The notes beneath the pieces were generated by a model, which did no database searches, was not told the DNA's origin, and saw only the letters and a list, made by a program, of their open reading frames with translations. Below are positions 26,542 through 35,160 of a DNA stretch of 35,378 nucleotides, piece by piece. A program made the position numbers and the translations under genes. The DNA lies in the NCBI RefSeq assembly GCF_025464955.1, contig NZ_JAODNM010000070.1, positions 1-35,378 of the forward strand, in the 5' to 3' direction. Position 1 is the first letter of the stretch; every line of letters starts with the position of its first letter. The DNA comes from Amycolatopsis sp. (lineage in GTDB: Bacteria > Actinomycetota > Actinomycetes > Mycobacteriales > Pseudonocardiaceae).

Positions 26542-27360
26542 TCAGCGTCCGGCCAGCAGCTCCACCACCGGGGCCAGCTCCGCGAAGAACGCGCCGTTGA
26601 CACTGATGTAGGACACACCGAACGCCTCCCGGCGCCGCTCGAACTCGTCGGCCATCTGACGCGGCGTCCCTCGGATCATCGTGAGGGAGTCGTGCTCGAT
26701 GAGCGTCGCCGCGTTGACGCCGATGAACTGCTGTATTTGAGGAGGGACCTCTTCGCCTACGACGAAGACGTTCATCGCGAGTTCGAGATCGCGGGCGCCG
26801 GCCGCGTTCCGTAGCTCGGCGGCGTTTGCGGCGGTTTCGTCGCGAGTGACCATCGGGCCGCCGGCCAGGGTGACGATGTCCGCCTTCACCGCGGCCATCG
26901 CGCGCGCTTTCGGCCCGGCGGCCGCCATCATCACCGGGGTGTGCCGCTCACCGTCGAGTACCCGCAAATGGTCGATGGTTTCGGCGACCTGCGCCAGACG
27001 TTCGGTGGTGGAGCCGAACTTCAGTCCGAGTGACTCCGCGGGCTCCTTCATCACCGGCAGCCCGGTGCCGATTCCCAGTTCGAACCGGCCATCGGTGAGT
27101 ACCGACAGACTGTGTGCCTCCCAGGACGTCGAGCGCGGGGGGCGCAGCGGGCTGGCCAGCACAAAGGTGCCGACACGCAGGCTCTTCGTGACGCTCGCCG
27201 CCACCGCCAATGAGGGAATCGGCGACAATAGTTGGAGATTGTCCGGCATCAGGAGCGTGTCGTATCCCATTTTCTCGACGCGTTGTGCCAAGGTCCGCCA
27301 TGACGCACCGCCGCCTTGCGGACTGGCGACGACACCGAATCGAAATGTTTTGTCGGTCAT
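26542..27360 (-). CDS. LLM class flavin- or F420-dependent oxidoreductase
   Basis: 272 residues of the luciferase-like TIM-barrel type. The start FRFGVVASPQGGGASWRTLA and the phrases YDTLLMPDNL, RVGTFVLASPLRPP, GRFELGIGTG and VMMAAAGPKA are typical of the F420-associated bacterial group. Such enzymes use F420H2 or FMN to reduce or oxidise small substrates; which one is not evident. I chose ATG 27360 over the GTG at 27369; ribosome signals are weak for both. Its stop is six bases from the MgtC stop, so the two genes converge. Confidence 0.88.
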   Translation of the reverse strand: MTDKTFRFGVVASPQGGGASWRTLAQRVEKMGYDTLLMPDNLQLLSPIPSLAVAASVTKSLRVGTFVLASPLRPPRSTSWEAHSLSVLTDGRFELGIGTGLPVMKEPAESLGLKFGSTTERLAQVAETIDHLRVLDGERHTPVMMAAAGPKARAMAAVKADIVTLAGGPMVTRDETAANAAELRNAAGARDLELAMNVFVVGEEVPPQIQQFIGVNAATLIEHDSLTMIRGTPRQMADEFERRREAFGVSYISVNGAFFAELAPVVELLAGR

Positions 27361-27628
27361 GTCCACCACTATGCTCGCGCGATCGGTGTAACGCCCCCGG
27401 TGTGAGTTGCGATGCGCCAGAAAGCCTTATGGGCCTTATGTCTTTTTTAGTCCTTTACGGACTTTTTCATCCTGATCAATCAGGGCCGAAAGCATCTTGT
27501 GCAACCGGCTGTTGATCAGAAATAGTCACTCGGTACACACGAATGGACCATCAAAGAAGCCGTGGTCACGTTCTGTCGGGGTCGTTTTCAGGTTTCGTTT
27601 CCGTTCATAGAGAAAGCAGGAGTCGCCC
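27361..27628. other. Divergent promoter spacer with short hairpins
   Basis: AT-richer spacer between the LLM oxidoreductase and protease genes. AGTCC-TTTAC-GGACT followed by a T run (27449-27467) forms a small terminator-like hairpin, itself preceded by six T on the other side. CCTGAT-CA-ATCAGG (27471-27484) is a perfect 6-bp inverted repeat just after it. The genes on both sides start here rather than end, so the hairpins may be attenuators or operators. No gene was seen. Confidence 0.4.
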
Positions 27629-30600
27629 ATGCGGGCTTCCTCGCGACCAGTTCGCGCTCTCATCATCGCCGCAGCCGGAGGGCTGGTCCTTTCGGGGAGC
27701 GGCTACACGGCGCTCGCCCAGACCGCACCCGCGGCCGGCGACGCGACCCAGTCGGTGATCGTCGTGCTGGGCGACCAGCTCGCCGGCGCGCCGGCCACCA
27801 AAGCCGATTCGACCAATCGGCGGAACCAGGCCACGAACGCCCAGGAAGCAGTCCTGAGCAAGCTGACCGGGGCCGCGCCGACGCACGTCAAGCACTTCGC
27901 GCTCGGCAACGCGTTCTCCGCGACGGTGAGCGCGGCACAGGCCGCCCAGCTGGCGCAAAACCCGGCGGTCGCGTCGATCCTGCCTGACAGCAAGGTCACG
28001 CTGCCGGCTCCGGCCGCGCCGTCGGCGCCAGCCGGTGCCAAGTCCGGCAACGCGCAGGCTCCGGCCGCGGACGGCCCGGGCGCGATCTGCCCGAGCGACC
28101 CGGCGAAGCCGCTGCTCGAGCCGGAAGCGCTGACGTCGATCCACGCCGCGAGCACCGACGGTTCGAAGAGTGCCGCAGACCTCGCGACCGGCGCGGGTGT
28201 CAAGGTCGCGTTCCTCGCGGACAACATGGACCCGAACTACGCCGACTTCATCCGGCCGGACGGTTCCCATGTCTTCTTCGACTACCAGGACTTCTCCGGC
28301 GACGGCCCGAACACGACCGACTCCGGCGCGGAAGCCTTCGGCGACGCGTCGTCGATCGCCGCGCAGGGCGTGGTCGTCCACGACCTGTCGAAGTTCGTCA
28401 ACCAGAACCACCCGCTCCCCGCGGGCTGCAACATCGTGGTGAAGGGTGTCGCGCCCGGCGCGAGCCTGGTTGGGCTGAACGTGTTCGGCGCGACCTCGAC
28501 CGACTCTGCGATCCTGCAGGCCATCGACTACGCGGTCACGACTGACCACGTCGACGTCATCAACGAGTCGCTGGGCCTCAACCAGTACCCGGACGCCAGC
28601 TCACGCGCGGCGTTCCAGACGTTCAACGACGCGGCCGTCGCGGCCGGGGTCACCGTCACCACCTCCAGTGGCGACGCCGGGATCACGTCGACCATCGGCA
28701 GCCCGGCCACCGACCCGCTGGTGATCTCCGCCGGAGCCACCACCGACAACCGGCTCTACGCGCAGACCGCTTACGCCGCTTTCCCGTTCTCCAACGGCAA
28801 GTGGACCAGCGACAACATCTCCGCACTGTCGTCCTCGGGGATCACCCAGAACGGCCGGACGATCGACCTGGTCGCGCCCGGTGAAGGAAACTGGTCCGAC
28901 TGTGCTCCGCAGTTCGCCGAGTGCCGCACGTTCCAGTCCCCGACTCAGGGCGCGACCCTCGAGTCCTTCGGTGGCACCAGTGAGTCGGCTCCCCTGACCG
29001 CGGCTGTCGCGGCGCTGGTCATCCAGGCCTACCGCGGCACGCACCACGGTGCCACTCCCGCTCCCGCACTGGTCAAGCAGCTGATCACCGGGACCACCAG
29101 GGACCTCGGCCTCCCCGCCGACGAGCAGGGCACTGGCCTGCTCGACGCGCGTGCGGCCGTCGAAGCCGCGCTGACCGCTCCGGGTAGTTCCGGTGCGCCG
29201 GCCGGAGTCGCGTCCAACATCTCGCTGTCGACCGACCAGGTGACCCTCGAAGGGGCACCGGGTAGTACCCAGTCGACGAACGTCCAGGTCACCAACGTCG
29301 GCAACAAGCCGCTGACGGTGTCGACCGGAACGCGGACGTTCGCCCCGCTGTCCTCGCAGGCGCAGTCCACTCCGTTCGATTCGACGACGCTCCCGACTTT
29401 CCCGTACTACAACGGGGCGACGTGGGTGTCGAAGAAGGTCACGTTCACCGTGCCCGCAGGCGCTGAGCGACTGCTGGCGCGGATGGCGTGGCAGGGCAGC
29501 CCGAAGACGGTCAACGGCGCCTCGGTCACCCCGGTCGTGCGGGTGAGCCTGCTCGCGCCGGACGGCACCTTCGTTGCCAACAGCCGGCCCCAGGGTGGTG
29601 CGGCGACGGCGAACTACGCCAACGTCGACGTGACCAAGCCGGTTCCCGGCACGTGGACCGCGGTGATGTACTCGGCAGCCGGACCCGCCGGCTATACCGG
29701 TCCCATCCAGTTCTCCACCGACACGCAGCGCGCGGTGCCGTACGGCACGGTTTCGCAGCAGGTGCTGAACCTGGCGCCGGGCCAGTCCAAGTCGGTCAAG
29801 GTGTCGTTCCCGACGCCCGCGACCGGCGGCGACGCCGACTACTCGGTGACCTTCGGCAGCTCCGACGGGCACCAGACGTCGTTGTCCGCGGTCGTCCGCA
29901 GCCTGATCCCGACCAAGGCGGGCACCACCGGGACGTTCGGTGGCACCATCACCGGAGGCAACGCCCGCGCGTTCTCCCCGGCGCAGACGTTCAGCTACGA
30001 GTTCGACGTTCCCAAGGGCAAGAACGACCTCGACGTCGGGGTCAAGCTGCCCGACGCCGGAGACCTCGTGGACGGCGTCCTGATCGACCCGAACGGCGAA
30101 CTGGCCGACGTCAACAGCAACGCGTCCTTCGCGCCGCCGTCGAACCTGGTCCAGGGCAAGGGTTTGCAGCTGTTCGACGCGAAGCCGCTGGCGGGCCGCT
30201 GGCACCTGGTCATCGTCGTGCAGAACCCGGTGACCGGTAAGGACATCGCCAAGCCGTTCACCGGCACGGTGGCGTTCGACCAGCTCAAGGTCAACGCTCC
30301 GGGCCTGCCGAACTCGGCTTCGACCAAGCTGGCCGCCGGCAAGGCGGTCCAGGTGCCGATCAAGGTGACCAACACCGGGGTCGAGCCGATCGCGGTCGGT
30401 GTCGACGCTCGTACCAACAAGAGCCAGACGCTGCAGCCGGTCCCGCTTCAGGGCGAGACCACGGTGGCGTTGCCCGAGCAGGGTGCGCTGGCGCCGGTCT
30501 ACCTGATCCCGCCGGACACCAGCAAGTTCTCCATCGCGACCTCGTCGACCGTTCCGGCGCAGGCCGAGTTGCAGGGTTCCGCGGCAGGCATCGAGACCTT

Positions 30601-31048
30601 CGGTGACCTGAAGCAGGCCCAGGGCGGCAACACCGTTTCGGTCGCCAGCATCGGCGAGAAGAAGGGGTATGTCAGCAAGGGGATCTGGTTCGCCGCGGTC
30701 CAGGAGATCGGCCCGTTCGGGCCGGCGGGCGCGCCCGCCGGGACGGCCAGCTACACGTCCTCGATGCAGACACTGGGCTTCGACAATGCGGTGACCTCGT
30801 CGACGGGTGACCCGTACGACGCCGCTATCGATCCCTCCGGGACCGGTGGCACGCCGACCGTCATCCAGCCGGGCCAGACCGCCACGATCACCGTGACGAT
30901 CACCCCGTCGGGTGCGAAGGGCAGTGTCGCGAACGGTCACCTCAACCTGGTGACGATCCCGAACCTGCCCACCGGCTCGACCGGCCTGCCCACCCTGGGC
31001 ACCGGTTCGACCATCGCGCAGGTGCCGTACAGCTACAAGATCGGCTAG
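27629..31048 (+). CDS. Large secreted subtilase-like (S8/S53-type) serine protease
   Basis: 1139 residues. AGGAG lies six bases before the ATG. A signal peptide (RALIIAAAGGLVLSGSGYTA, cleaved near ALAQ) and a pro-region (about 35-120) precede the catalytic domain (about 190-480). The fold markers are subtilase-like: VKVAFLADNMD with Asp198, VDVINESLG, and GGTSESAPLTAA with Ser451. However, the His motif HGTxVA is absent; in its place is EAFGD (Glu235, Asp239), and the oxyanion Asn is replaced by Asp349 in SSGDAG. These are the four catalytic positions of sedolisins. Residues after about 500 are beta-rich repeats with Ig-like or PPC-like character (LDVGVKLPDAGDLVDGVLID). The long C-terminus may bind surface or substrate. 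Substrates are unknown; sedolisins usually work at acid pH. Confidence 0.9.
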   Translation: MRASSRPVRALIIAAAGGLVLSGSGYTALAQTAPAAGDATQSVIVVLGDQLAGAPATKADSTNRRNQATNAQEAVLSKLTGAAPTHVKHFALGNAFSATVSAAQAAQLAQNPAVASILPDSKVTLPAPAAPSAPAGAKSGNAQAPAADGPGAICPSDPAKPLLEPEALTSIHAASTDGSKSAADLATGAGVKVAFLADNMDPNYADFIRPDGSHVFFDYQDFSGDGPNTTDSGAEAFGDASSIAAQGVVVHDLSKFVNQNHPLPAGCNIVVKGVAPGASLVGLNVFGATSTDSAILQAIDYAVTTDHVDVINESLGLNQYPDASSRAAFQTFNDAAVAAGVTVTTSSGDAGITSTIGSPATDPLVISAGATTDNRLYAQTAYAAFPFSNGKWTSDNISALSSSGITQNGRTIDLVAPGEGNWSDCAPQFAECRTFQSPTQGATLESFGGTSESAPLTAAVAALVIQAYRGTHHGATPAPALVKQLITGTTRDLGLPADEQGTGLLDARAAVEAALTAPGSSGAPAGVASNISLSTDQVTLEGAPGSTQSTNVQVTNVGNKPLTVSTGTRTFAPLSSQAQSTPFDSTTLPTFPYYNGATWVSKKVTFTVPAGAERLLARMAWQGSPKTVNGASVTPVVRVSLLAPDGTFVANSRPQGGAATANYANVDVTKPVPGTWTAVMYSAAGPAGYTGPIQFSTDTQRAVPYGTVSQQVLNLAPGQSKSVKVSFPTPATGGDADYSVTFGSSDGHQTSLSAVVRSLIPTKAGTTGTFGGTITGGNARAFSPAQTFSYEFDVPKGKNDLDVGVKLPDAGDLVDGVLIDPNGELADVNSNASFAPPSNLVQGKGLQLFDAKPLAGRWHLVIVVQNPVTGKDIAKPFTGTVAFDQLKVNAPGLPNSASTKLAAGKAVQVPIKVTNTGVEPIAVGVDARTNKSQTLQPVPLQGETTVALPEQGALAPVYLIPPDTSKFSIATSSTVPAQAELQGSAAGIETFGDLKQAQGGNTVSVASIGEKKGYVSKGIWFAAVQEIGPFGPAGAPAGTASYTSSMQTLGFDNAVTSSTGDPYDAAIDPSGTGGTPTVIQPGQTATITVTITPSGAKGSVANGHLNLVTIPNLPTGSTGLPTLGTGSTIAQVPYSYKIG

Positions 31049-31084
31049 TCAGTACCGTTAGGTGAATCAGTACCGTTAGGTGAA
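31049..31084. repeat. Two tandem copies of an 18-base unit
   Basis: TCAGTACCGTTAGGTGAA occurs twice in perfect tandem (31049-31066 and 31067-31084), starting immediately after the protease stop codon and ending at the terminator stem. A recent slippage duplication is the simplest explanation. Confidence 0.9.
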
Positions 31085-31115
31085 GCGGGTCCGGGAGCGT
31101 TCAGCCCGGGCCCGC
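31085..31115 (+). terminator. Terminator after the protease gene
   Basis: GCGGGTCCGGG (31085-31095) pairs with CCCGGGCCCGC (31105-31115), with one T-G pair and a nine-base loop, followed by TTCGCTGTTCT. It lies between the converging protease and PPOX genes and may serve both. Confidence 0.7.
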
Positions 31116-31157
31116 TTCGCTGTTCTGGAGCAGTCCTGTTCCGCCAGCGTTGTGCGA

Positions 31158-31595
31158 TCAGTCCGAGATGCCGCCGAAGGCGAGCACCTTGACGATCTTC
31201 GCCCGGACGAGCGCCTCGGCGGGGTCGGCGTTGCGCTTGCCGTACTCCTCACCGCGTTCGGCGCCCATGTAGCGGCTGCCGATCGCGGTCGCCCACTCGA
31301 GCATCTCGTCGAGGTCGTCGTGCAGGACGGCGTCGGCGGTGAACTGGATGTACGAGTACGGCGGCGTCTGGTCGTCGACGCAGAGCGAGAACCGTGCGTT
31401 GCGACGGAAAGCCTTGCCTTTCAAGGACTCCTTCACCGTGGTGAAGATCAGCTCGTCTCCGTCCGGGGTCTCGTGGAGCAGGAACCAGACCGGCGTGACG
31501 TGCGGAGAGCCGTCCGCCCTGACCACCGCGAGCTTCCCGGTCCGGGTGCCCTCGCTCGCGAACTTCCACCATTCTTCCCTGCTCATCTCGTACAT
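31158..31595 (-). CDS. PPOX class (split beta-barrel) oxidoreductase, probably F420-dependent
   Basis: 145 residues. The pattern GTRTGKLAVVRADGSPHVTP followed by VWFLLHE is typical of pyridoxamine-oxidase-fold proteins of the F420-binding type found in actinobacteria. These proteins bind F420 or flavin in a dimeric split barrel; the substrate is unknown. The ATG at 31595 overlaps the lysR stop by 13 bases; a second ATG at 31586 would overlap it as ATGA and is an equally good start, losing three residues. It is the last gene of the moeA-lysR-PPOX operon. Confidence 0.86.
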   Translation of the reverse strand: MYEMSREEWWKFASEGTRTGKLAVVRADGSPHVTPVWFLLHETPDGDELIFTTVKESLKGKAFRRNARFSLCVDDQTPPYSYIQFTADAVLHDDLDEMLEWATAIGSRYMGAERGEEYGKRNADPAEALVRAKIVKVLAFGGISD

Positions 31596-32443
31596 AGGGC
31601 CGAATTTACCTCAAGGGCGGCCCCGCCGATCACCGCCGCGAGCGCGGCGGCCGGTCCGTCCGGGGCGGACCGCGGGCTGGAGAGCACGAAGTCCACCCGT
31701 CCGGGTGTCGGCAGGCCGGCGAGCTCGCACAGTCCGGACGGGAGAAGGCCACGGGCGAAGGCGGCGACGCCGAGGCCGGAGAGCACGGCCATCCGCAGGC
31801 CGTTGAGGCTGGTGCTCGTGCACGTCACGTCCCAAGCCAGCCCTGCCCGCCGCAGCGAGTCGGAAACGCGGTTCAGCGTGGTGCTCGGTGGGGGATAGGC
31901 GACGAGCGGGACCCGCCGGGCGGGGTCGACCGCGGTCGTCTCCGTGCCCGCCCACACCAGTTCGTCGGTCCATAGTGGACTCACTCGGAAGGCGCCCGGA
32001 AGTCGTTCGCTGAGCACGAGGTCCAGCCGGCCCGCGGCCAGGCTTTCGCACAGCGCGTCGCCGAGGTCGACGGTGAGTTCCAGGTCGACAGCCGGGTGCC
32101 CGGCCCGGAATCGCCGAAGGACGTCGGGCAGCCCGCTGAGTGCGAAATCCTCCGACGCGCCGAAGCGGATCAGGCCGTGGACCTCGGGTTTCGCGAAGTA
32201 GCCGGTCGCGGTGTCGATGGCTTCGATGATGCCGGTGGCGAACCCGACCATCGCGTGCCCCGCCGGAGTGAGTTCGACCGAATGCGTGTCGCGGAGGAAA
32301 AGTTCCTGGGACACGGCGAGTTCGAGCTTGTGGACGTGCTGACTGACGGTGGACTGCCCGAGCGTCAGCCGCTGCGCCGCCCGCGTGAAGCTGCGGGTGC
32401 CCGCGACCGCGAGGAACGTCTTCAGCAGAACCGGATCGAGCAC
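31583..32443 (-). CDS. LysR family transcriptional regulator
   Basis: 286 residues. The N-terminal helix-turn-helix is TRSFTRAAQRLTLGQSTVSQ followed by HVHKLE (about 16-41), then the usual LysR substrate domain (LIRFGASEDFALSGLPDVLRR and onwards). The GTG start is four bases after the moeA stop, and the gene ends overlapping the PPOX gene, so all three are probably co-translated. LysR proteins usually control an adjacent divergent gene; here the nearest is the OFA transporter on the other side of moeA (inference). No clear T-N11-A box was identified. Confidence 0.93.
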   Translation of the reverse strand: MLDPVLLKTFLAVAGTRSFTRAAQRLTLGQSTVSQHVHKLELAVSQELFLRDTHSVELTPAGHAMVGFATGIIEAIDTATGYFAKPEVHGLIRFGASEDFALSGLPDVLRRFRAGHPAVDLELTVDLGDALCESLAAGRLDLVLSERLPGAFRVSPLWTDELVWAGTETTAVDPARRVPLVAYPPPSTTLNRVSDSLRRAGLAWDVTCTSTSLNGLRMAVLSGLGVAAFARGLLPSGLCELAGLPTPGRVDFVLSSPRSAPDGPAAALAAVIGGAALEVNSALCTR

Positions 32444-32447
32444 CCCG

Positions 32448-33650
32448 TCACCGATCCAGGCCGGGGAGGGCCAGCAGTTCGACGTCCTCGCCCGCCCATC
32501 CCGGCGGGATCACGGCGAGCGCGTCGGCCAGCGCCGCACCCCACAGCGTCCCCGGCCTGTCGTGGCCGACGGGGGAAGCGGATCCGTTGAGGCGCGTCAC
32601 CGCGACGAGTCTGGTGTCGCGGGGGTGCGGGTCGACCGGCTCGGCGAGCCACGCGGACTCGAGAGGTGCCGCGCGGCGTCCGGACAGCACTTGGAGCAAC
32701 GGCTGGAGCAGGGTCATCGCGGCGCCGAGCGCGGCGTGGGGATTGCCCGGCAGCCCGACGACGGTTCGCCCGTCGGGCAGGACCGCGAGTACCTGGGGAT
32801 GTCCGGGGCGGCAGGCGACCCCGGCGACCCGGAGGTCGGCGCCGAGGCGTCGCAACACCGGCCGCAGGTGGTCGGCCGGGCCGGCCGACGTCGCTCCGCA
32901 GACGACTAGCACGTCGACGCCGGTGTCGGACAGTGCTTCGGCGAGCACGTCGGCGCGGTCGGCCAGCCGACGTACGCAGGTCTGCTCCGCGCCGGCGAGG
33001 TGCAGCAGCCCGGTGAGCATCGGGCTGATCGCGTCGCGTACCTGGCCGTGGCCGGGGCGGCCGGACGCGACCACCTCGTCCCCGGTGACCAGGACGGCGA
33101 CGCGGGGACGGCGATGGACCCGGAGTTCGTCGTGGCCCGCGGCCGCCGCCAGACCCAGCACGGCCGGGGTCACGGTGGTGCCCGAGGTCAGGAGGAGTTG
33201 GCCCTCCTGACAGCTTTCGCCTTTTCGGCGGACGTGTCCTGCGTGCCGCACTTCGCCGCTGACCGAGTCGCCCGCGCGAAGGCTGTCCTCGATCGGCAGG
33301 ACGGCGTCAGTGCCCGCGGGAACCGGTGCGCCCGTGGCGATTTCGATGGCTTGGCCGGGTTCCAGCCGCCCGGGATGCGGTGCTCCGCCGGCGCGGACGC
33401 ATCCCACGACGGTCCACGGCCCGGTTCCGGCGACCGCGTAACCGTCCATGGCGGAATTGTCGAACGGTGGCGCCGCGACGAGGGCCGGGAGCGGCGTGGC
33501 GAGGACGGTGCCCAATGCCGCGTCGAGGGGGAGGTCGACTGCCCGGGTCGGTTCGGCGGCGTTCCGTGCGGCTTCCCGGGCGTCGGCCCACGGAGTCCGT
33601 TCGTCCACTTCGCCCCGGGTCCGCGCGATCGCGGTGTCTGACGCGTTCAT
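32448..33650 (-). CDS. moeA: Molybdopterin molybdenumtransferase MoeA
   Basis: 400 residues. MoeA inserts molybdate into adenylylated molybdopterin to make the molybdenum cofactor. Signature sequences include FDNSAMDGYAV near the N-terminus, EIATGAPVPAGTDAV, VLVTGDEVV and LPGNPHAAL. The usual S-G-G-x-S-x-G motif is changed to VCGATSAGPADHL; the Asp is retained but two Gly/Val positions differ, so activity should be tested. I chose ATG 33650, which has AAGGGG five bases upstream. It heads a minus-strand operon with lysR and PPOX genes and is divergent from an OFA-type MFS gene, a context seen near formate or oxalate molybdoenzymes (inference; no such enzyme lies in the window). Confidence 0.92.
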   Translation of the reverse strand: MNASDTAIARTRGEVDERTPWADAREAARNAAEPTRAVDLPLDAALGTVLATPLPALVAAPPFDNSAMDGYAVAGTGPWTVVGCVRAGGAPHPGRLEPGQAIEIATGAPVPAGTDAVLPIEDSLRAGDSVSGEVRHAGHVRRKGESCQEGQLLLTSGTTVTPAVLGLAAAAGHDELRVHRRPRVAVLVTGDEVVASGRPGHGQVRDAISPMLTGLLHLAGAEQTCVRRLADRADVLAEALSDTGVDVLVVCGATSAGPADHLRPVLRRLGADLRVAGVACRPGHPQVLAVLPDGRTVVGLPGNPHAALGAAMTLLQPLLQVLSGRRAAPLESAWLAEPVDPHPRDTRLVAVTRLNGSASPVGHDRPGTLWGAALADALAVIPPGWAGEDVELLALPGLDR

Positions 33651-33707
33651 CCGCACCCCTTGCCAGTGGACATCAGGCTGAACCAGTGTTACAAAGAGGC
33701 TACTCCA

Positions 33708-33761
33708 TACTGTATACGATCACCAGCATATCGACCACCAACATATCGATCACCAGCGTTC
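33708..33761 (+). repeat. TACTGTATAC motif and three tandem 15-base repeats before the OFA transporter gene
   Basis: The spacer 33651-33775 between divergent moeA and MFS genes carries TACTGTATAC (33708-33717), then CGATCACCAGCATAT, CGACCACCAACATAT and CGATCACCAGCGTTC in exact 15-base tandem (33717-33761). These end 14 bases before the MFS start codon. Iterated sites at helical-turn-like spacing in a promoter suggest regulator binding, or slippage expansion. Confidence 0.55.
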
Positions 33762-33775
33762 GGATCGAGGCCGCC

Positions 33776-35131
33776 ATGTCCCAGCCGCAGCTCCTCACCG
33801 CGCACGAAGTCAGGGACGTCTACGGGCGTACCTATCGTCATGGGGAAACCGATCGAGCGCTGCTCGGCCGGCCGAGGTCGTGGATGCTGTGGCTGAGCTG
33901 GGCGGCGATGCTCGCCGCGGGCGTGCAACAGTACGGCTTCGGCGCGGTCGTCCCGACTCTGACCCAGGCCAGGGGGTGGTCGCTCACCGAAGTGCTGTGG
34001 GCGTTCGCGGTGTGGACGGTGTGCCAGGCCGTCGCCGCGTTCCCGGCGGCCCGGCTGCGGGACAGCGGCAGGTTGAGCCCGGCCGTGGCGATGGCCGCGG
34101 GTGCGGTGCTGTCCGCGATCGGACTGGTCACCCTGGGCCTGGCGGACAGCCTGCCGCTGGTGTTCCTCGGCTTCTCGGTGGCCGGTGGAATCGGGACCGG
34201 GCTGGTGTACGCGACATGTGTCGGCACGGTGGTCAAGTGGTTCCCGGACCGGCCGACGGCCAAATCCGCTTTCACCACAGGGGCTTTCGCCTACGGCTGT
34301 GTCCCGTTCGTACTCTTGGCAGGCTTCCTGCTCCGGCCGGGGAACCGTGCGCTGTTCCTCGAAGTGACGGCCGCGGTGGTGCTGGTCGCGATCGCCGGGT
34401 GCGGAGCGCTGCTGCGCGACCCGCCGAAGAACTGGTGGCCTGCCGATTCCGACCCCCGGGTGTGGGCGTTGGATCGGACGCACAACGGGAGCCTGTCCGG
34501 AAACCGGCCGGCCGTGCGCCATTACCGCCCTGCTGAACTGTTCCACTGCGGCTCGGCCGCTGTCCTTTATGGAGTAGTGGTGCTGGCCGCCGCGGTTTCC
34601 CTGTTCGATCTTGCTTATCTGGTCACGTTCGCAAGCCAAGGCAGCAGCCGCGTCTTCGCGACCGTGGGACTCGCCGTGCTGGCGGCGGCCACCGGTGGCG
34701 GTCGTGTGGTCGCCGGGTACGTGTCGGAGCGGTGGGGACGGCTCAGGACGTTGCGGGTGGCGTTGCTGGCGGGCGGAATCGCGCAGTTCGTGCTGCTCGA
34801 CGCGGGGGAGAACAACCGTCCGGCGGGGCTGGTGTTCGGCGCGGTCCTGGCCGGGTTCGGCAGTGGCTGCTGCTATTCACTGCTTGTCGGGCTGGTTCGC
34901 GAATACTTCGGGGAGAACGCCGCCTTGCAGAACTTCGGCGTGCTCTACAGCGCGAAAGCTGTCGGCGGACTGCTGGGGATCGGCTTCGCCGCGTTCCTTG
35001 TGACGTCTGGTGGTTACGCCGTGGCGTTCGCCGCGGCCGGCGCCCTCGGCATCGCGAGCGCGCTGCTCACGAAGCCCCTCACCCAACCCGGCCGCCCCAA
35101 GCACCTGCTGCCTGGCGTCCAGGGCTCGTGA
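33776..35131 (+). CDS. OFA family MFS transporter (oxalate/formate antiporter-like)
   Basis: 451 residues with twelve hydrophobic segments. The family hallmarks are VQQYGFGAVVPTLTQARGWS at the first helix, GGIGTGLVYATCVGTVVKWF in helix 4-5, and the C-terminal phrase QNFGVLYSAKAVGGLLG, all characteristic of OxlT-like carriers that exchange small carboxylates. A hydrophilic stretch RDPPKNWWPADSDP marks the central loop. The ATG at 33776 has GAGG about five bases upstream; the longer frame is antisense to moeA. It is divergent from moeA; formate or oxalate as substrate is inferred from family only. Confidence 0.92.
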   Translation: MSQPQLLTAHEVRDVYGRTYRHGETDRALLGRPRSWMLWLSWAAMLAAGVQQYGFGAVVPTLTQARGWSLTEVLWAFAVWTVCQAVAAFPAARLRDSGRLSPAVAMAAGAVLSAIGLVTLGLADSLPLVFLGFSVAGGIGTGLVYATCVGTVVKWFPDRPTAKSAFTTGAFAYGCVPFVLLAGFLLRPGNRALFLEVTAAVVLVAIAGCGALLRDPPKNWWPADSDPRVWALDRTHNGSLSGNRPAVRHYRPAELFHCGSAAVLYGVVVLAAAVSLFDLAYLVTFASQGSSRVFATVGLAVLAAATGGGRVVAGYVSERWGRLRTLRVALLAGGIAQFVLLDAGENNRPAGLVFGAVLAGFGSGCCYSLLVGLVREYFGENAALQNFGVLYSAKAVGGLLGIGFAAFLVTSGGYAVAFAAAGALGIASALLTKPLTQPGRPKHLLPGVQGS

Positions 35132-35160
35132 GCGTTCCGGCCTGTTGTGACCGGCTGTGC

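Noticed and set aside
28601..30940. 779-codon minus-strand frame over the protease gene
   Set aside because: Arg/Asp/Gly-rich shadow; the plus strand has signal peptide, ribosome site and catalytic motifs.
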